The translations under genes were made by a program, and so were the position numbers. A DNA stretch of 64,000 nt, from NCBI GenBank assembly GCA_035079385.1, contig JAVHKY010000039.1:992001-1056000 (forward strand). The letters run 5' to 3'. This DNA comes from Aspidiotus rigidus. Taxonomy: Eukaryota; Arthropoda; Insecta; Hemiptera; Diaspididae. Below the pieces are notes generated by a model that saw only the letters and a list, made by a program, of their open reading frames with translations, ran no database searches and was not told the origin of the DNA. This document shows, one piece after another, positions 53,301-63,429 of this stretch. Positions within the stretch are counted from its first letter, which is position 1; every line of letters begins with the position of its first letter.

Positions 53301-56300
53301 TTCCTCAAGATTACGGGCTCGTAGGATTCTCTGGTGAGTGAATATGATTTTGCTTTATCAATGACAGTCTGCGAAAGAAGAGTGATTCCTGCCGTGCAAA
53401 AGTTTGAATTAGAGATTTGCTAAACGTTTAAATGGGTATCAGTCAAGAAATCCACTTTCAGAGAGAAGAATGTTACTAAGTAATTTTGATCGTATTTTCA
53501 GATTTCATCTTCTTCTGGTCCATCGTTATTATGGTCGCAACTTCATTGGTTTTCTTATTCAAAAAAGAGGATAAAGGCGAAGCGATCGTGAGCCATTTTG
53601 AATGTAGGCACGGTCTGCGAAAAAGTTATAGGTATCTTTGGCAGATTCTAACCCTCGGTCCGATCCAAACAATTTGTATTATATTTCTTACTTGCGAAAT
53701 AGGTGAGTATTTTTCTACCTCTCTTTGAAGATCGAGCTTCAAACGTGACATACTGAGAGTTATCTAGATAGGTTTTGGACCAGTAAACGGCGTTGCTCGT
53801 CTAAAGCTCATAGACGCTGGAGTGCCTCAATATGACTTTGCTCTCCTGACTTTGCCGTCGTTACCGTTGATAATAATTTTACCATTTGCTGTTAGCCGGT
53901 ACATGACGGGACATCAATCGATGCGTACTTTCATCGGGGTGTACATTTTGAAGTTTGTATTTGTATACAGTCTAATATTGTAGTTTTTTTTCTCATATTT
54001 CATAATTATTGAGATATACGTCATCATGTGATTGCAGATCGATATTTGGTATTGTGTACGCAGTATTGATACTCGTGGCTCCTTGTACCAAAAATAGTGA
54101 TGGAATTTTACCGACATGGTTCTACTGGATATTAATTTTCGTGTATAATTTTGAAAATGTGAGTTGGTGCAAATTCTTAAGCATCCTAACGTATTTTTTG
54201 ACAAGTGCTCATTATGAAGGTGACACGTAATTGGACCTGATTCCAAAAAAAGATACCAGTCTGGATGTGCGGGCCATTCCTGCGTCTCCGTACCTCCTTC
54301 TCATTCTCTTCTTGGAACAAGATCATTCATAATGCAGCTTCATCGTATAATTTTTAGGAACAAAACGTAACCGAGCGACAAAATTTGGCTTTTGAGAGAA
54401 CCTCATTCAAAGTTTAATCTGCAATTCCTCAAATGTGGAGGTTTTACTTCGACCGCATCTTTCAAGAAGTACAATAAACAACAAATTGATTTTCTCGTTG
54501 CACCTGGGTATTAGTCTAGTTCGAGATATGTTCGCATACTTTTCTCGTAACGTTGTAAATTGCACACGTCTCTCTGTGTGTCTCAAAATAATCGAATTTT
54601 TTTAATTACATACATTTAAGTATGTCATTTATTCATGAGAGAGCTGCACTCCATCTTAAGGAAGTACCGCTCTAATGACAAAAAATGCAAATTTTAGTAA
54701 ATTACTAGAAAGATTTCTCCTTCAACTTGTCCGAGTAGCAAAAAACCTTTCAAATTATTGGTTGGTCACACTTAATTTCTTATACAATTTAATAAGGAAT
54801 GCAAATATTAATTTATAGGTATTGACTTCATGAAACTTTCATCATTCTGTATAAACACCGCTCAGATGTATTGTGCGCTAATTATCAGCATCAAGTCTGT
54901 AATTTTTTCCGACGAATACTGGATGTCATTTTAGCATGAAATCATCTCTCATTGTTTGAGCAAACAACTGAAACTCGTGCACCACTTCTTACTAAAATTC
55001 TGATCTTTATTTAGCTCATTGGTTTTATTTAGATGTAGATTTGAACTATTGTCTATCGTCACTCATAATAAGCCACAAAAACTTTTATTATCTTTCTAAT
55101 TACTGTTAAGTCCACGAAGAATGATAGGAAGAATTCAACTTCAATACGCTTGTCGCTTGTCATTACTTCTTAATTTGTTCTTATTTCTCGAAACTTCCTG
55201 CGTCTTAATTAGGACATGGATATTCTCTCTCGAGAAAGCTAAGATCCACAATCAATGATACTTTTGCAGGGGTATCACGAAGGCTGTATTTGTGGGGCGT
55301 CCGAAAAAATCTAATTGATGGCTCTTTTTTTAGCTCCAACATTGATCGGGTTTTCCACTGATGAGAGGTGTGTCAATTCACAAATGACCTTCATTTCCCC
55401 AACAACGTCCCCCAAGCTCCGCCCAGGGTTCAAACGTTCACAATGACACCAACTGAGAGAAGATGAGGATTATGAAACTGTGAGAAGTTCACAAGGGTCT
55501 AAAATCTAGGAACTCTCGCGTATATGAGGGGGATCGCTCGAAGCAATCCGCCTCTCAGATGTGCAGAACTTTTTCGTCATTAAATGGAGAAAAGCAAGGA
55601 ACCTGTTTTACGGGAATCATTTCTCATGATTTTCGCGGTAAATTAGTATTTTGGCTCAGGAGAAATTTTTCCCTAGTTCTACTTCCATAGAGAGTCACAA
55701 CTCAACATGCTCTAAGGCTCAATCACTCCTCGTGAATTTTCCAAGGGCCAAGACTTTTCAAACACAAACTTACTCAAGATTCTTACAAGTTTCCTTTTTC
55801 ATATGTGTGGCAGAAACCTTAAAATATTTTTAAATCGCACTTTCAGGTCCCACTCTTTACATAATATATTTGTAGGTCCAAAAGGTTAAAATTTTTCAAA
55901 GTCTTATTTCTATAGGAGTTCATAGTTCTTAATCACATGTATTTGGATTTCAAGCTGAGGATTTCTCCAAATTCCATTTATTTAAATTTTTAGAGGGAGA
56001 AGTCTAAGAATTTTAGCTTTCACAGAAGTTTATATTTCGCAATTTTTACAATTCCTCATCTGCAGTGGTACTAAACTTACTTACGTCCAAATTTCTACAA
56101 GTCACACGTATATATGCAAGACTCAAGAGTCGGAGGTTTGTCTAGTAATCTCGATTCTTTATGGTCTAATTTTGTTCTTGAAAAATCGATTTTCCACCGA
56201 TTTTTAAAATCTCGATCTTCGCCGGTCGATTTTACAATAATCAAACAATCGATTCTTGGTCAAAACGGTTGTTGAAGAAATATCGATTTTTTGATAATTT

Positions 56301-59300
56301 ATTTTTTTGGTACCGATTTTCAATTGGATCGATTTTTTCTAGATCGATTTTATAATTGTAAACAATTTGTGACCCATTAGGTTCATAATGCGAACTTGTT
56401 GACTCAGGGTTGCCAAATAAGAGTCTCTATTTTGGACTAAACACATAATTATTTTTTAGGATTCAAAGAGAGAGAAAAAAAAGCCATAGGTTCTGGAGCA
56501 AAGTGCACCGACTCCAGAGCGATATGAACTGAGTCCGGAGTAAGATGAATCAACTCCGGATATTTTTTCCTTTGAAAAATAAAAAACTTTCTTTTTATAT
56601 AAAACTGCGAAACAAAAGTTTTGTTTTTAAAAAACTCGTTTAAAACATTCCCCTAAGAGCCAATGTAAACTTCTCAATCTTGCCTTTTTTAAACATGGTT
56701 TGAACACGTTTCAAACGTCGTTTGTTTAAAACATCGCAACCCTGGACAAAGAAAACGACCGAAGACATGTGAAGGACCAGACAAATTTTTACAAAATTAA
56801 GAGAAACTAATTTTGTCTTTTTGGACCAAATCTGGCAACCTTGCGATCGTTCTTAGTTACTTCACAATATCCCAGAGGTGCCACTTTGACACTTGTGTAA
56901 AGTGCTGAATCGATAGACACCGTCGCTATGACGCTTGGCTGCTTATGTACGCGAGAATCATATTTTTATCTGCGAGTTTTAGTGCAACGCTACTTAAACA
57001 AAATGGTCGTGACGACGGTACATTCATACATAATACATATAAGTATGAGTATAGAGCACCAGAAAAACAAGAGGGCTAACTTACCATACGCTAACCGTTG
57101 AAAATTGGTCCACTGCATCCATGTTACAGGTACAGCCACTCGCTAGTCAGTCCACGGCTCATTTTATCATTGTGTCTCATAGGGTTGCCCCCATTTTTCC
57201 ATAAAAAAAATTGCCCAATATAAAAAATTGATGAGAATGAAATTTTTTCTTCTTCTAATTTCCTATTTTATGGAACTAATTATTTTATATTTTTTTCCAA
57301 AATGTTTTTGGAAAATTGTGAAAATAGTTCCATTTGATAGAAGATTAAAAGACAAATGAATTCTGTTCTCATCTTTTTTTAAATTTGAATCTTATTTTCT
57401 GAGATATTTGCAAAAAACAAGTATGCTTCATGATAAAAGGTGCTGTACTCTGAATACAGCGCCAATCCTGTGTACGGTAATGTTGCTGATATTTTTGAAA
57501 ACCAAACGCGATAACCAACATGGCGAATGAGTTAGCCATCTTGTCTCTTCTAGGTATCTATAGGTCGGGGCTTCAGAAGCAGCTAAAGTTTCTTTAAATC
57601 CCCCGCGTCCATGGATTTTGAGTTCAAAATCTCATTCTATGTGAAGAGGTCCAAAGCACCATATTTTCCAAATCCCTTTACTCATCTGTATAAGTCACCG
57701 GTTTTCTGAAAAATTTGGTCGCCGCATCGTCTCCCTCTGACCTACTTCAGGAACTTAAAGATATTCCTACCATTGTCTCACACTTTCAGTTCAGAATCTA
57801 TTCTGAGTATGGATGAATTTCAAAACAGAAGTCCAAGAGGAAGAAGAAATGTGGAATCTTATAAAACTGGTTCGGCAATCTTCTCGATCAACCATTTTAA
57901 TGAACTCCCATTCTCCAAACCCTTGTAATAGGTTGGAGCCTCGTCTCATGGGATTTCCTAAATCCCCCTCCCCTTGACTGTACTCTCCTATTATTTAGCC
58001 TAGACACTGCACTCCCCGCCTTAGCTCGACGGTCAATTTTGATTTTTTCTCATGTCCCTCTCGAGCCTCTCATCTGTACGGCTCAGACCGAACATTTTCC
58101 CGTGTCAAATGCCTTTAGATGTTTTGAATTCGAAATTCTTATGAGTACCAGGCCTACAGAGATTCAAACCACGGTATCATTCAAGTCTCTTTTCTCATCT
58201 ACACACATCGGAGGACAACCTTTTTTTCAAATTCTACATCTAAAGGGATCCTGAGCTCAATTTTTTCGAGTTCCTAAATCAGGTCAAAGTTGTGTTATGT
58301 TTGTGTACTACGGGACGGCGGTGAAGATTATTATCACAAAACCCACCCCACCTATAAAACAGGTTCCTACCAAAATTTAAAATCATTTTCCGTTCCACCC
58401 TTATGCTGAATTCTAACTTTCATTTTCAACGTATGAAAGAGGGTATGATGACCATAGAAACCTGTGAGCTAAGCACGTAAGCCTTGAGAATGAGTCCTTG
58501 ATCAGACATCATTTTTGATTTGGGGATGCAGTGTCTGCCCTCCAGCGGCAAAATAAATACTGTTTGCTGATTGGTCAATTTGGTGAAAAAGTGAATATTA
58601 TGTGAGGAATGTTCTGCAATATATTTGATGTTGAACTCATCCAGAGTATAATTATGAGAGCCACAACTTTCATTCTCAACATTTTTCCGTATGAAGCAGT
58701 ACTTAGGGCAGTAGAGTTGATTTTACATGCAACCCATTGGCCAAAAACAACACACGTTCACCTTTTAGTGCATTCTAGATATCGCCACTAGCGCTCCTAC
58801 TGGACTCCAAATTCTCGAATGATGACACTGATCAAGGGATGTATACGATTATTTAAATTTGTTGTTTTTTTTTATCGATTTCATGAACCTCAAAAACGAA
58901 ATGGTTTTGACGACAGCCCTGTCCAGTCTTCCCAGACTTGAATCCCACTGAAAGGAAGCAGAAATTTGGCAATTTTTGTTGTTTTGCATGACCGTCCCAT
59001 GTTTCAAATAAACGAAGTACTCTCGTCCCATCCGGTTCAAAAGTTGAAAATTAATTGTTTGTCTGTGTTTATAAGTATTTTCCTCCCCTCATTAACATCG
59101 CCTAAAGGGAGTAAAACATACAAGATCATCCTGGAAGTCGTCTTATAGAGTCCTTACTGAAGTGTTTTAAAATGAGGCAATCCTCAGCTAATCTGGCAGG
59201 ATCGTTCCTATTGAACTGCCGCCGGCAGATCTATTCCAAACTGAAAGAAAAAAAAAAAAAAAAAAAACAGACAAATCTAAGATTAGGTACCGTAAAACCG

Positions 59301-59928
59301 GTTTCAAAAAATTTTCTTCCTTTTACTTGCAGATTGACGGTTTCTTCATATCACGTTTATGGTGTGTTCGTACGTATCATCATGTGATAGAGGGTGTATA
59401 TTCAACGGTACATTATTATTAAGGATGTAATTTAATTCATAGCTAATGTTCATTTACTTTTTTTTCCCCCCATGAAAACAGTTAGTTGATCATATAATGA
59501 TCATCACGGTCGGAGCATTCTTTTGTCGAATCAGTGATCCAAGGTATGGTGGAATGTATTTGACATTATTCAACACAATGTCTAATATAGGGCACGGTTG
59601 GCCAGTCAGCGTTAGTCTTTGGCTCGTGGATTCGTTGACAATACGATATGGTGGAGAAGTAAATTATCCTAGGCTGTTTTAACGTACCGAGCTACGTAAT
59701 TAATTTATAACACTATCAATGTTGTCTTTGTTCTAGTTCAACTTGGTAATTGATGGTTATTACGTGGAAATCATACTATTTACAACCGTAGGACTCTTGT
59801 GGTTAAGATGGGGCAAGAAAGAGATCTACAAACTCGAACATTTAGATATCTCTACATGGATTCTGGAGAAAAATTTGGATCAAAGGAAAAGAGTCCCTTC
59901 TCACGATAACCTCAGCTCTGGAGAGTGA
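44350..59928 (+). CDS. SLC33A1: Acetyl-CoA transporter, SLC33A1/AT-1 family, paralog 2 (nine exons)
   Basis: Second intact family member. Exons: 44350-44499, 52737-52863, 52935-53103, 53182-53333, 53502-53702, 53772-53952, 54038-54158, 59482-59658, 59737-59928. All junctions are GT-AG and the frames join into 489 residues. Blocks: GDRLNILLLIGLYTLQYIPR, IPIILQNRGSSYSDQ, FKLLWAPLVD, GRRKTW (79-84), ENWLGSEDG, TQDIVVDGW, RNVGYAGTCN, GFGPVNGVARLKLIDAGVP, ILPFAVSRY, SDPRYGGMYLTLFNT, WPVSVSLWLVD, IDGYYVE. Compared with paralog 1, the N-terminus is shorter (about 12 residues before TM1). The segment around the exon 8-9 junction lacks the two cysteines kept in paralog 1. Introns 2-8 match paralog 1 except for a 4-nt slide of intron 5. 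The 8.2-kb intron 1 holds nested PLEs; intron 7 is 5.3 kb. Substrate assignment rests on family membership. Confidence 0.93.
45848..45859. repeat. Putative left target-site duplication of PLE pair C
   Basis: CATCAGGTGAAG here and CATCAGGTCAAG at 51428-51439 differ at one base and bracket the whole PLE-C unit, including its nested insertion. Confidence 0.55.
45860..46338 (-). pseudogene. Penelope-like element C, minus arm of a head-to-head pair
   Basis: Reading on the minus strand from the junction near 46339: a C-terminal endonuclease piece (MNHTFEEGTEVLLHEEN, then YRKRLAL), then a 3' UTR. The UTR shares long stretches with the plus arm (TTCCGTTCATGTTTTTTCTT, CATCGTTAGTGTCGTCGAAA, ACAGCTCAGTCGTTTT, AATTCGACGGATTAATTGGA). 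It extends about 45 bp further at its 3' end than the plus arm does. It contains a hairpin around 46075-46115. Confidence 0.82.
47782..47794. repeat. Left target-site duplication of PLE pair D
   Basis: ATGGGAGAGGGAC here is repeated exactly at 50739-50751, immediately outside the two 3' ends of the inverted pair. It is derived from the minisatellite unit into which D inserted. Confidence 0.85.
47795..49341 (-). CDS. Penelope-like element D, minus arm: RT and GIY-YIG endonuclease, 5'-truncated
   Basis: An open minus-strand frame runs from the junction (49341) to the stop near 47975. It starts within the RT (DRWFKNRIDFESPHSVL). RT palm: CSFDVVGLFPNIPKAA, GIPIGSPLGSLISEIFM, YWHRYVDDVLCTWTG (catalytic YVDD), INFLDLSISI. 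Linker: LRWISLPFLGKF, with VRLKDPIPVDE. GIY-YIG endonuclease: SGVYKLECEDC followed by FYIGETSRQMKVRVAEHL, then AFADHLINSGHS. C-terminus: VLNSYIPEDGLIELVY. Residues preceding DRW in the open frame (MENTPISNVKLMEGYQVL) are antisense of the plus arm, not real PLE sequence. No stop interrupts about 455 codons, so the insertion is young, but the RT fingers and promoter are missing. 3' UTR extends to 47795. Confidence 0.92.
47904..47944 (-). other. Conserved PLE 3'-UTR hairpin (copy D, minus arm)
   Basis: Sense strand: the outer helix GCTTTC/GAAAGC encloses CGAAGATGGTTGTTTAACC, with GGTT pairing AACC. CGCTCGTCG follows. Confidence 0.65.
49599..49964. mobile_element. Foldback/MITE-like insertion within the PLE-D plus arm
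   Basis: The uninterrupted sequence is known from the minus arm (CTTCAAGAAAGAGTTAATC). The insertion begins TGGCTATTTACAGTACATG. Its first part is an inverted repeat: TACAGTACATGTGGCGTAGG with GTGAGTC (49608-49634) mirrors GACTCACCTACAACACTTG with TACTGTA (49709-49734). The second half carries CGTTTTTCGTG- and GCGAAACG-like words. No coding capacity and no convincing target duplication beyond a few A residues were seen. Confidence 0.6.
50624..50664 (+). other. Conserved PLE 3'-UTR hairpin (copy D, plus arm)
   Basis: Identical to the minus-arm hairpin: GCTTTC (50624-50629) pairs with GAAAGC (50659-50664), with the inner helix GGTT/AACC. Confidence 0.65.
50739..51075 (+). repeat. Minisatellite array, about 45-bp units, seven to eight copies
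   Basis: Units read TATATATGATAGGAGGGGGA, CTTGGAAAAATTCC or TTTCGAC, and CTACCTCCGAGC. They alternate between two variants (TTCCTACCTCCGAGC and TTTCGACCCCCTAGC), giving a higher-order period of about 90 bp. The first 13 bp are the right PLE-D target duplication. Confidence 0.85.
51930..52430. repeat. Composite minisatellite family, degenerate copies
   Basis: GGGAGGGGGACTTGG, GAAGTTGAACGAGGAACGC, AGGGAACCCATTCTATCG, then antisense units (CATATGTAGCTCGAGAGTCG, TCCAAGTCCCCC) and a TATAGAACAGGTTCCCTGTT boundary. It lies in intron 1 of SLC33A1 copy 2. Confidence 0.65.
54159..59481. other. Intron 7 of SLC33A1 copy 2: no gene recognised
   Basis: A 5.3-kb AT-rich intron. An ATCGATTTT-rich stretch lies at 56140-56360 and short CAGGTTCC boundary-like motifs at about 55595-55610 and 58360-58370. 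A poly-A run lies near 59247-59266. Short reading frames have no recognisable motifs. Confidence 0.5.
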
Positions 59929-60330
59929 ACAAATATCAGCAATTGTTTGACTCATCCTACTCACCAATGAAGTACTTGTAAATATTAATATGGGAGATAA
60001 GTTTGTTCAGATATCTATCAGATAAAGCTATCTTGCCGTAAATGATTGACTGATTATTTAAAAAGCCTGTAGCCAAAGTCTTGGTTGTGGACGTTCCCTT
60101 GAAGTTTGAGGAGGTCAAAATTCTCCACGTATATATCTTTTTGTTTTTATTTTTAAAAGTATGATTATTATGGTTTGTCTGGGTGGCTTATGATCATTTC
60201 GCTTTGGCTGCGGGTCTGAAAGGAAAAATAATCATGTTCGATAAGAACTGAGTCTAAGTTAGGTGTTTGCAATAATTTTGTCTTTCTATTTTTCTAAACG
60301 TGAAATAAATTTTCTACGCTCTGTTGCCTG
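59929..60330 (+). terminator. 3' UTR and likely poly-A signal of SLC33A1 copy 2
   Basis: After the TGA stop, the first clear AATAAA is at 60304-60309, followed by T/G-rich sequence. This placement gives a 3' UTR of about 0.4 kb. It is inferred from the hexamer only. Confidence 0.4.
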
Positions 60331-61593
60331 TTCTTAATTGAATCAGTGAAACTCTGCTCACAAAGTGTTTTGTTTACTTTGATTTTAATAATTGGACCTT
60401 GTGAACATATCTGATGTCTTGTAAACAAATTAACTTCAATCCTAGACGTAAACAATTATTCGTCTGTTCTTACTGTTCAACGTGTGGTTCTTTAAGTTAC
60501 AGCTGACAAAATTTACAAAGTAGCGGATGAATGGCTCTTATTATCCGCAAAAACTATGGTTCACGTGCCTGTTGTAAAAATTGGCTAGAATTTTTGGTCC
60601 ATCACGTGATTGTCGTCAGAGGAATGAAGCGCATAAATTTTGCGGTAAATTTCAGTACCTATGTCTATGGTTCGCCATCACTTGAAAGTACCATCAGAAA
60701 GTAAACAGCATCGCGAACACTCGTGGGTCTGCATTCGATGTGACTTCTTGCGAAACTTGTGAAATTTGCCTTTGAATAATTCTCCCTTGTTTTTGTATAA
60801 TATTCTATCGGCCCATCGGTCTTTATTGCTCATCTTATGTAATTGTGTCGTGCTGCTAATTAGCTTAACGACCGTGATGACGGAATCCGAACGTTATTGT
60901 CTAGAAAACACTCCGAAGTTTAGTGATGTGCCATCGCGAAGCTATCGCATCAATCATCCATTTTTCCGGATCAAGAAGCTGCGGAATCTCGTGTTCCACT
61001 ACGAAAATGATACGAAAGAAAATGCACGGGGTTAACGAAGACGGATGCGTTTATTTCGAAGGACGTGTTCAATCGGACTCGTAACATTACATATTTGTCA
61101 TTCGTACGAAACCACCCTCGTTCGTCGCACGCGGGAAGAAAACGAGAGCAGTGCAGTGAAAGGAGAGAAGAGAAAGGAGAAAGACCGGTTGCCTGTAGCG
61201 TGGTAGCGTGACGGAGAACGTACGACGAACGAGAATGAGAAAGAGAGTCCGGTCACCGCAGGACTCCCCCTCTAGCGAAGCGATACAAAATTTTGAAATC
61301 AAATTTATAAAATGTTTGAAAACGGAAGAGTTAGACAAGTAATGGTAATGGTTAGGTAATACAAATACGATACAAAAAATTACGAATGATTTGAAACATA
61401 TTCAGAGACACGAAAACGATGAAAAGAAGATGTGATGAAGAATAACAAAGAATGATAGGTCAAAATTGGAAGAGTATCCATTGAAAGACTTACTGTTAAC
61501 ATGATATGTGTTTTGTACAAGGGAGGAACATTAGGTGATATATATATAATGTGTTTTAAATGACTTAGTTGCTAAACATCTTACTTCGTTTAA

Positions 61594-61625
<32 letters not shown>

Positions 61626-62130
61626 ACGTAGAAAGGTTATTGCGAACATTGCACGAACCTATATCTACAAAAAATAGTTAAAAGCGAGAGAATGAACGTT
61701 GTTGTTGCAGAGTGGCGATCTGGCCTGAATGAATGCAACCCTAATACTAACAGAAGAGAAAGTTTAATAATGTCTTAAGTAATAATGAAAAAAAAAAAAA
61801 AAACATACAAAACTTGTCCGTGACGCTAACCATTAGCTTAAGTTTGAGCAAAGATATACCCATTGTGCATTGTTTAAACTTGATTGAATTTGTAACTTGG
61901 TCATATTGTAGTTATTAAATTTTCTGGCATAGCCAAATAAATGAAAATCATGTTCCATGTCTTTTATATTTTATCAGTCATCATGAAATATTTCAGTCTA
62001 GGCTTCTACTAGGTCAAGTGTTCGTGAGATATTATTCGTTTACCCCTTTACCTATCTTGGCGTCGTATAAGTCTTGTATGAGAAATATTTTGAGGTAATT
62101 GTGGGTGTTCTATATTTTGAGATATCAACT
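60331..62130. other. Flanking sequence with one orphan reading frame
   Basis: A plus-strand frame (ATG at 60876, stop at 61035; MTESERYCLENTPKF...) is open for 53 codons, or 89 from an upstream TTG. I recognise no family and see no exon partners. A purine-rich stretch (61130-61260) and a 30-bp poly-T (about 61589-61620) follow. It could be a first exon of a gene outside the window or chance. Confidence 0.3.
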
Positions 62131-62135
62131 TTCGG

Positions 62136-62285
62136 TGGGGCGAACGAGCGATCTCGCTGTTGTATTGGAATGGTATGAGAAAATTCAAGTCTTTTTTGAG
62201 AAATATGAGGTAGCGCGAACTCGCTCCGCTCGTTCGCCCCCTGTCTCGCTGTTGTATTGGAATGGTATGAGACAATTCAAGTCTA
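62136..62285. repeat. Inverted and direct repeat pair
   Basis: GGGGCGAACGAGCG (about 62137) and CGCTCGTTCGCCCC (about 62227) are inverted copies. TCTCGCTGTTGTATTGGAAT and GGTATGAGA..AATTCAAGTCT form a direct repeat of about 38 bp (about 62152 and 62246). Minisatellite units begin immediately after, at about 62285. Confidence 0.75.
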
Positions 62286-62350
62286 GGGGACTTGGAAAAA
62301 TTTCGACTATCCAGCCCTATATGATAGGAAGAGGGACTTAAAAAACTTCA
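62286..62350 (+). repeat. Composite minisatellite family, short copy
   Basis: GGGGACTTGGAAAAATTTCG and CTATATGATAGGAAGAGGGA units occur, only one and a half copies. Confidence 0.65.
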
Positions 62351-62359
62351 CCTATCTTG

Positions 62360-62363
62360 GCGT

Positions 62364-62400
<37 letters not shown>

Positions 62401-62984
62401 TTATTGATTATTATTATTACGCGGGGTGTACTCGCGAATTTCTGAATCACCCACTGGGTAGAGATTTCTCTTCACGGGGGGGGGGGGGGGGGGGGGGGGT
62501 ACTCGCGAGTTTCAAAATTGGGGTCTGGCGAGAGAAAAGACATGGAACATGTCAAATCATCCAAGGGGTAGAGATTTTCTAATTATTAATTATATTAATT
62601 ATTTAATTTTTTATTTATTTAATTATTTAATTATATTAATTATTTAAATATTTATTTATTTAATTATTTAATAATTAATTAATTAATTAATTAATTATTT
62701 ATTATTATTACGCGGGGTGTACTCGCGAATTTCTGCATCACCCAAGGGGTAGAGATTTACTAATTATTAATTATATTGATTATTTAATTATTTATTCATT
62801 TATTTATTTAATTAATGATTTAATTATTTAATATTTAATTAATTAATTATTTATTATTATTACGCGGGTGTACTCGCGAATTTCTGAATCACCCACGGGG
62901 TAGAGATTTTCTAATTATTAATTATATTAATTATTTAATTATTTAATTATTTATTTATTTAATTATTTAATTATTTATTTATTT

Positions 62985-63016
<32 letters not shown>

Positions 63017-63032
63017 GATTATTTAATTATTT

Positions 63033-63063
<31 letters not shown>

Positions 63064-63225
63064 ATTGATTATTATTATTACGCGGGGTGTACTCGCGAAT
63101 TTCTGAATCACCCACTGGGTAGAGATTTCTCTTGACGGGGGGGGGGGGGGGGGGGGGGTGTACTCGCGAGTTTCAAAATCGGGGTCTGGCGAGAGAAAAG
63201 ACATGGAACATGTCAAAAGTGGTTG
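62360..63225. repeat. AT-rich simple repeats with two long poly-G tracts
   Basis: TTTA, TTAA and TTATT simple repeats separate four copies of an ATTACGCGGGGTGTACTCGC unit that continues ..AATTTCTGAATCACCCA..GGGTAGAGATTT (about 62415, 62706, 62859, 63077). The first and last copies extend into G24 (62476-62499) and G22 (63137-63158), followed by the same GTACTCGCGAGTTTCAAAAT, GGGGTCTGGCGAGAG and AGACATGGAACATGTCAAA. Confidence 0.9.
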
Positions 63226-63429
63226 GGGAGTACATAAGAAGAAGAGAGAATACTGATGTATAAAATACAACTTAACCTAGTAGACTTATATCTGGCGATA
63301 CACATCTAGCTTATAATACGTTGAATGCTAGCATTAGAGAAGAAGAAATAATATTGTATTGAATTGAATTCATGACGAAGACAAACACAAATGAAAGTAT
63401 ACTCGTACATTACAAAATAAAATGTTGCA

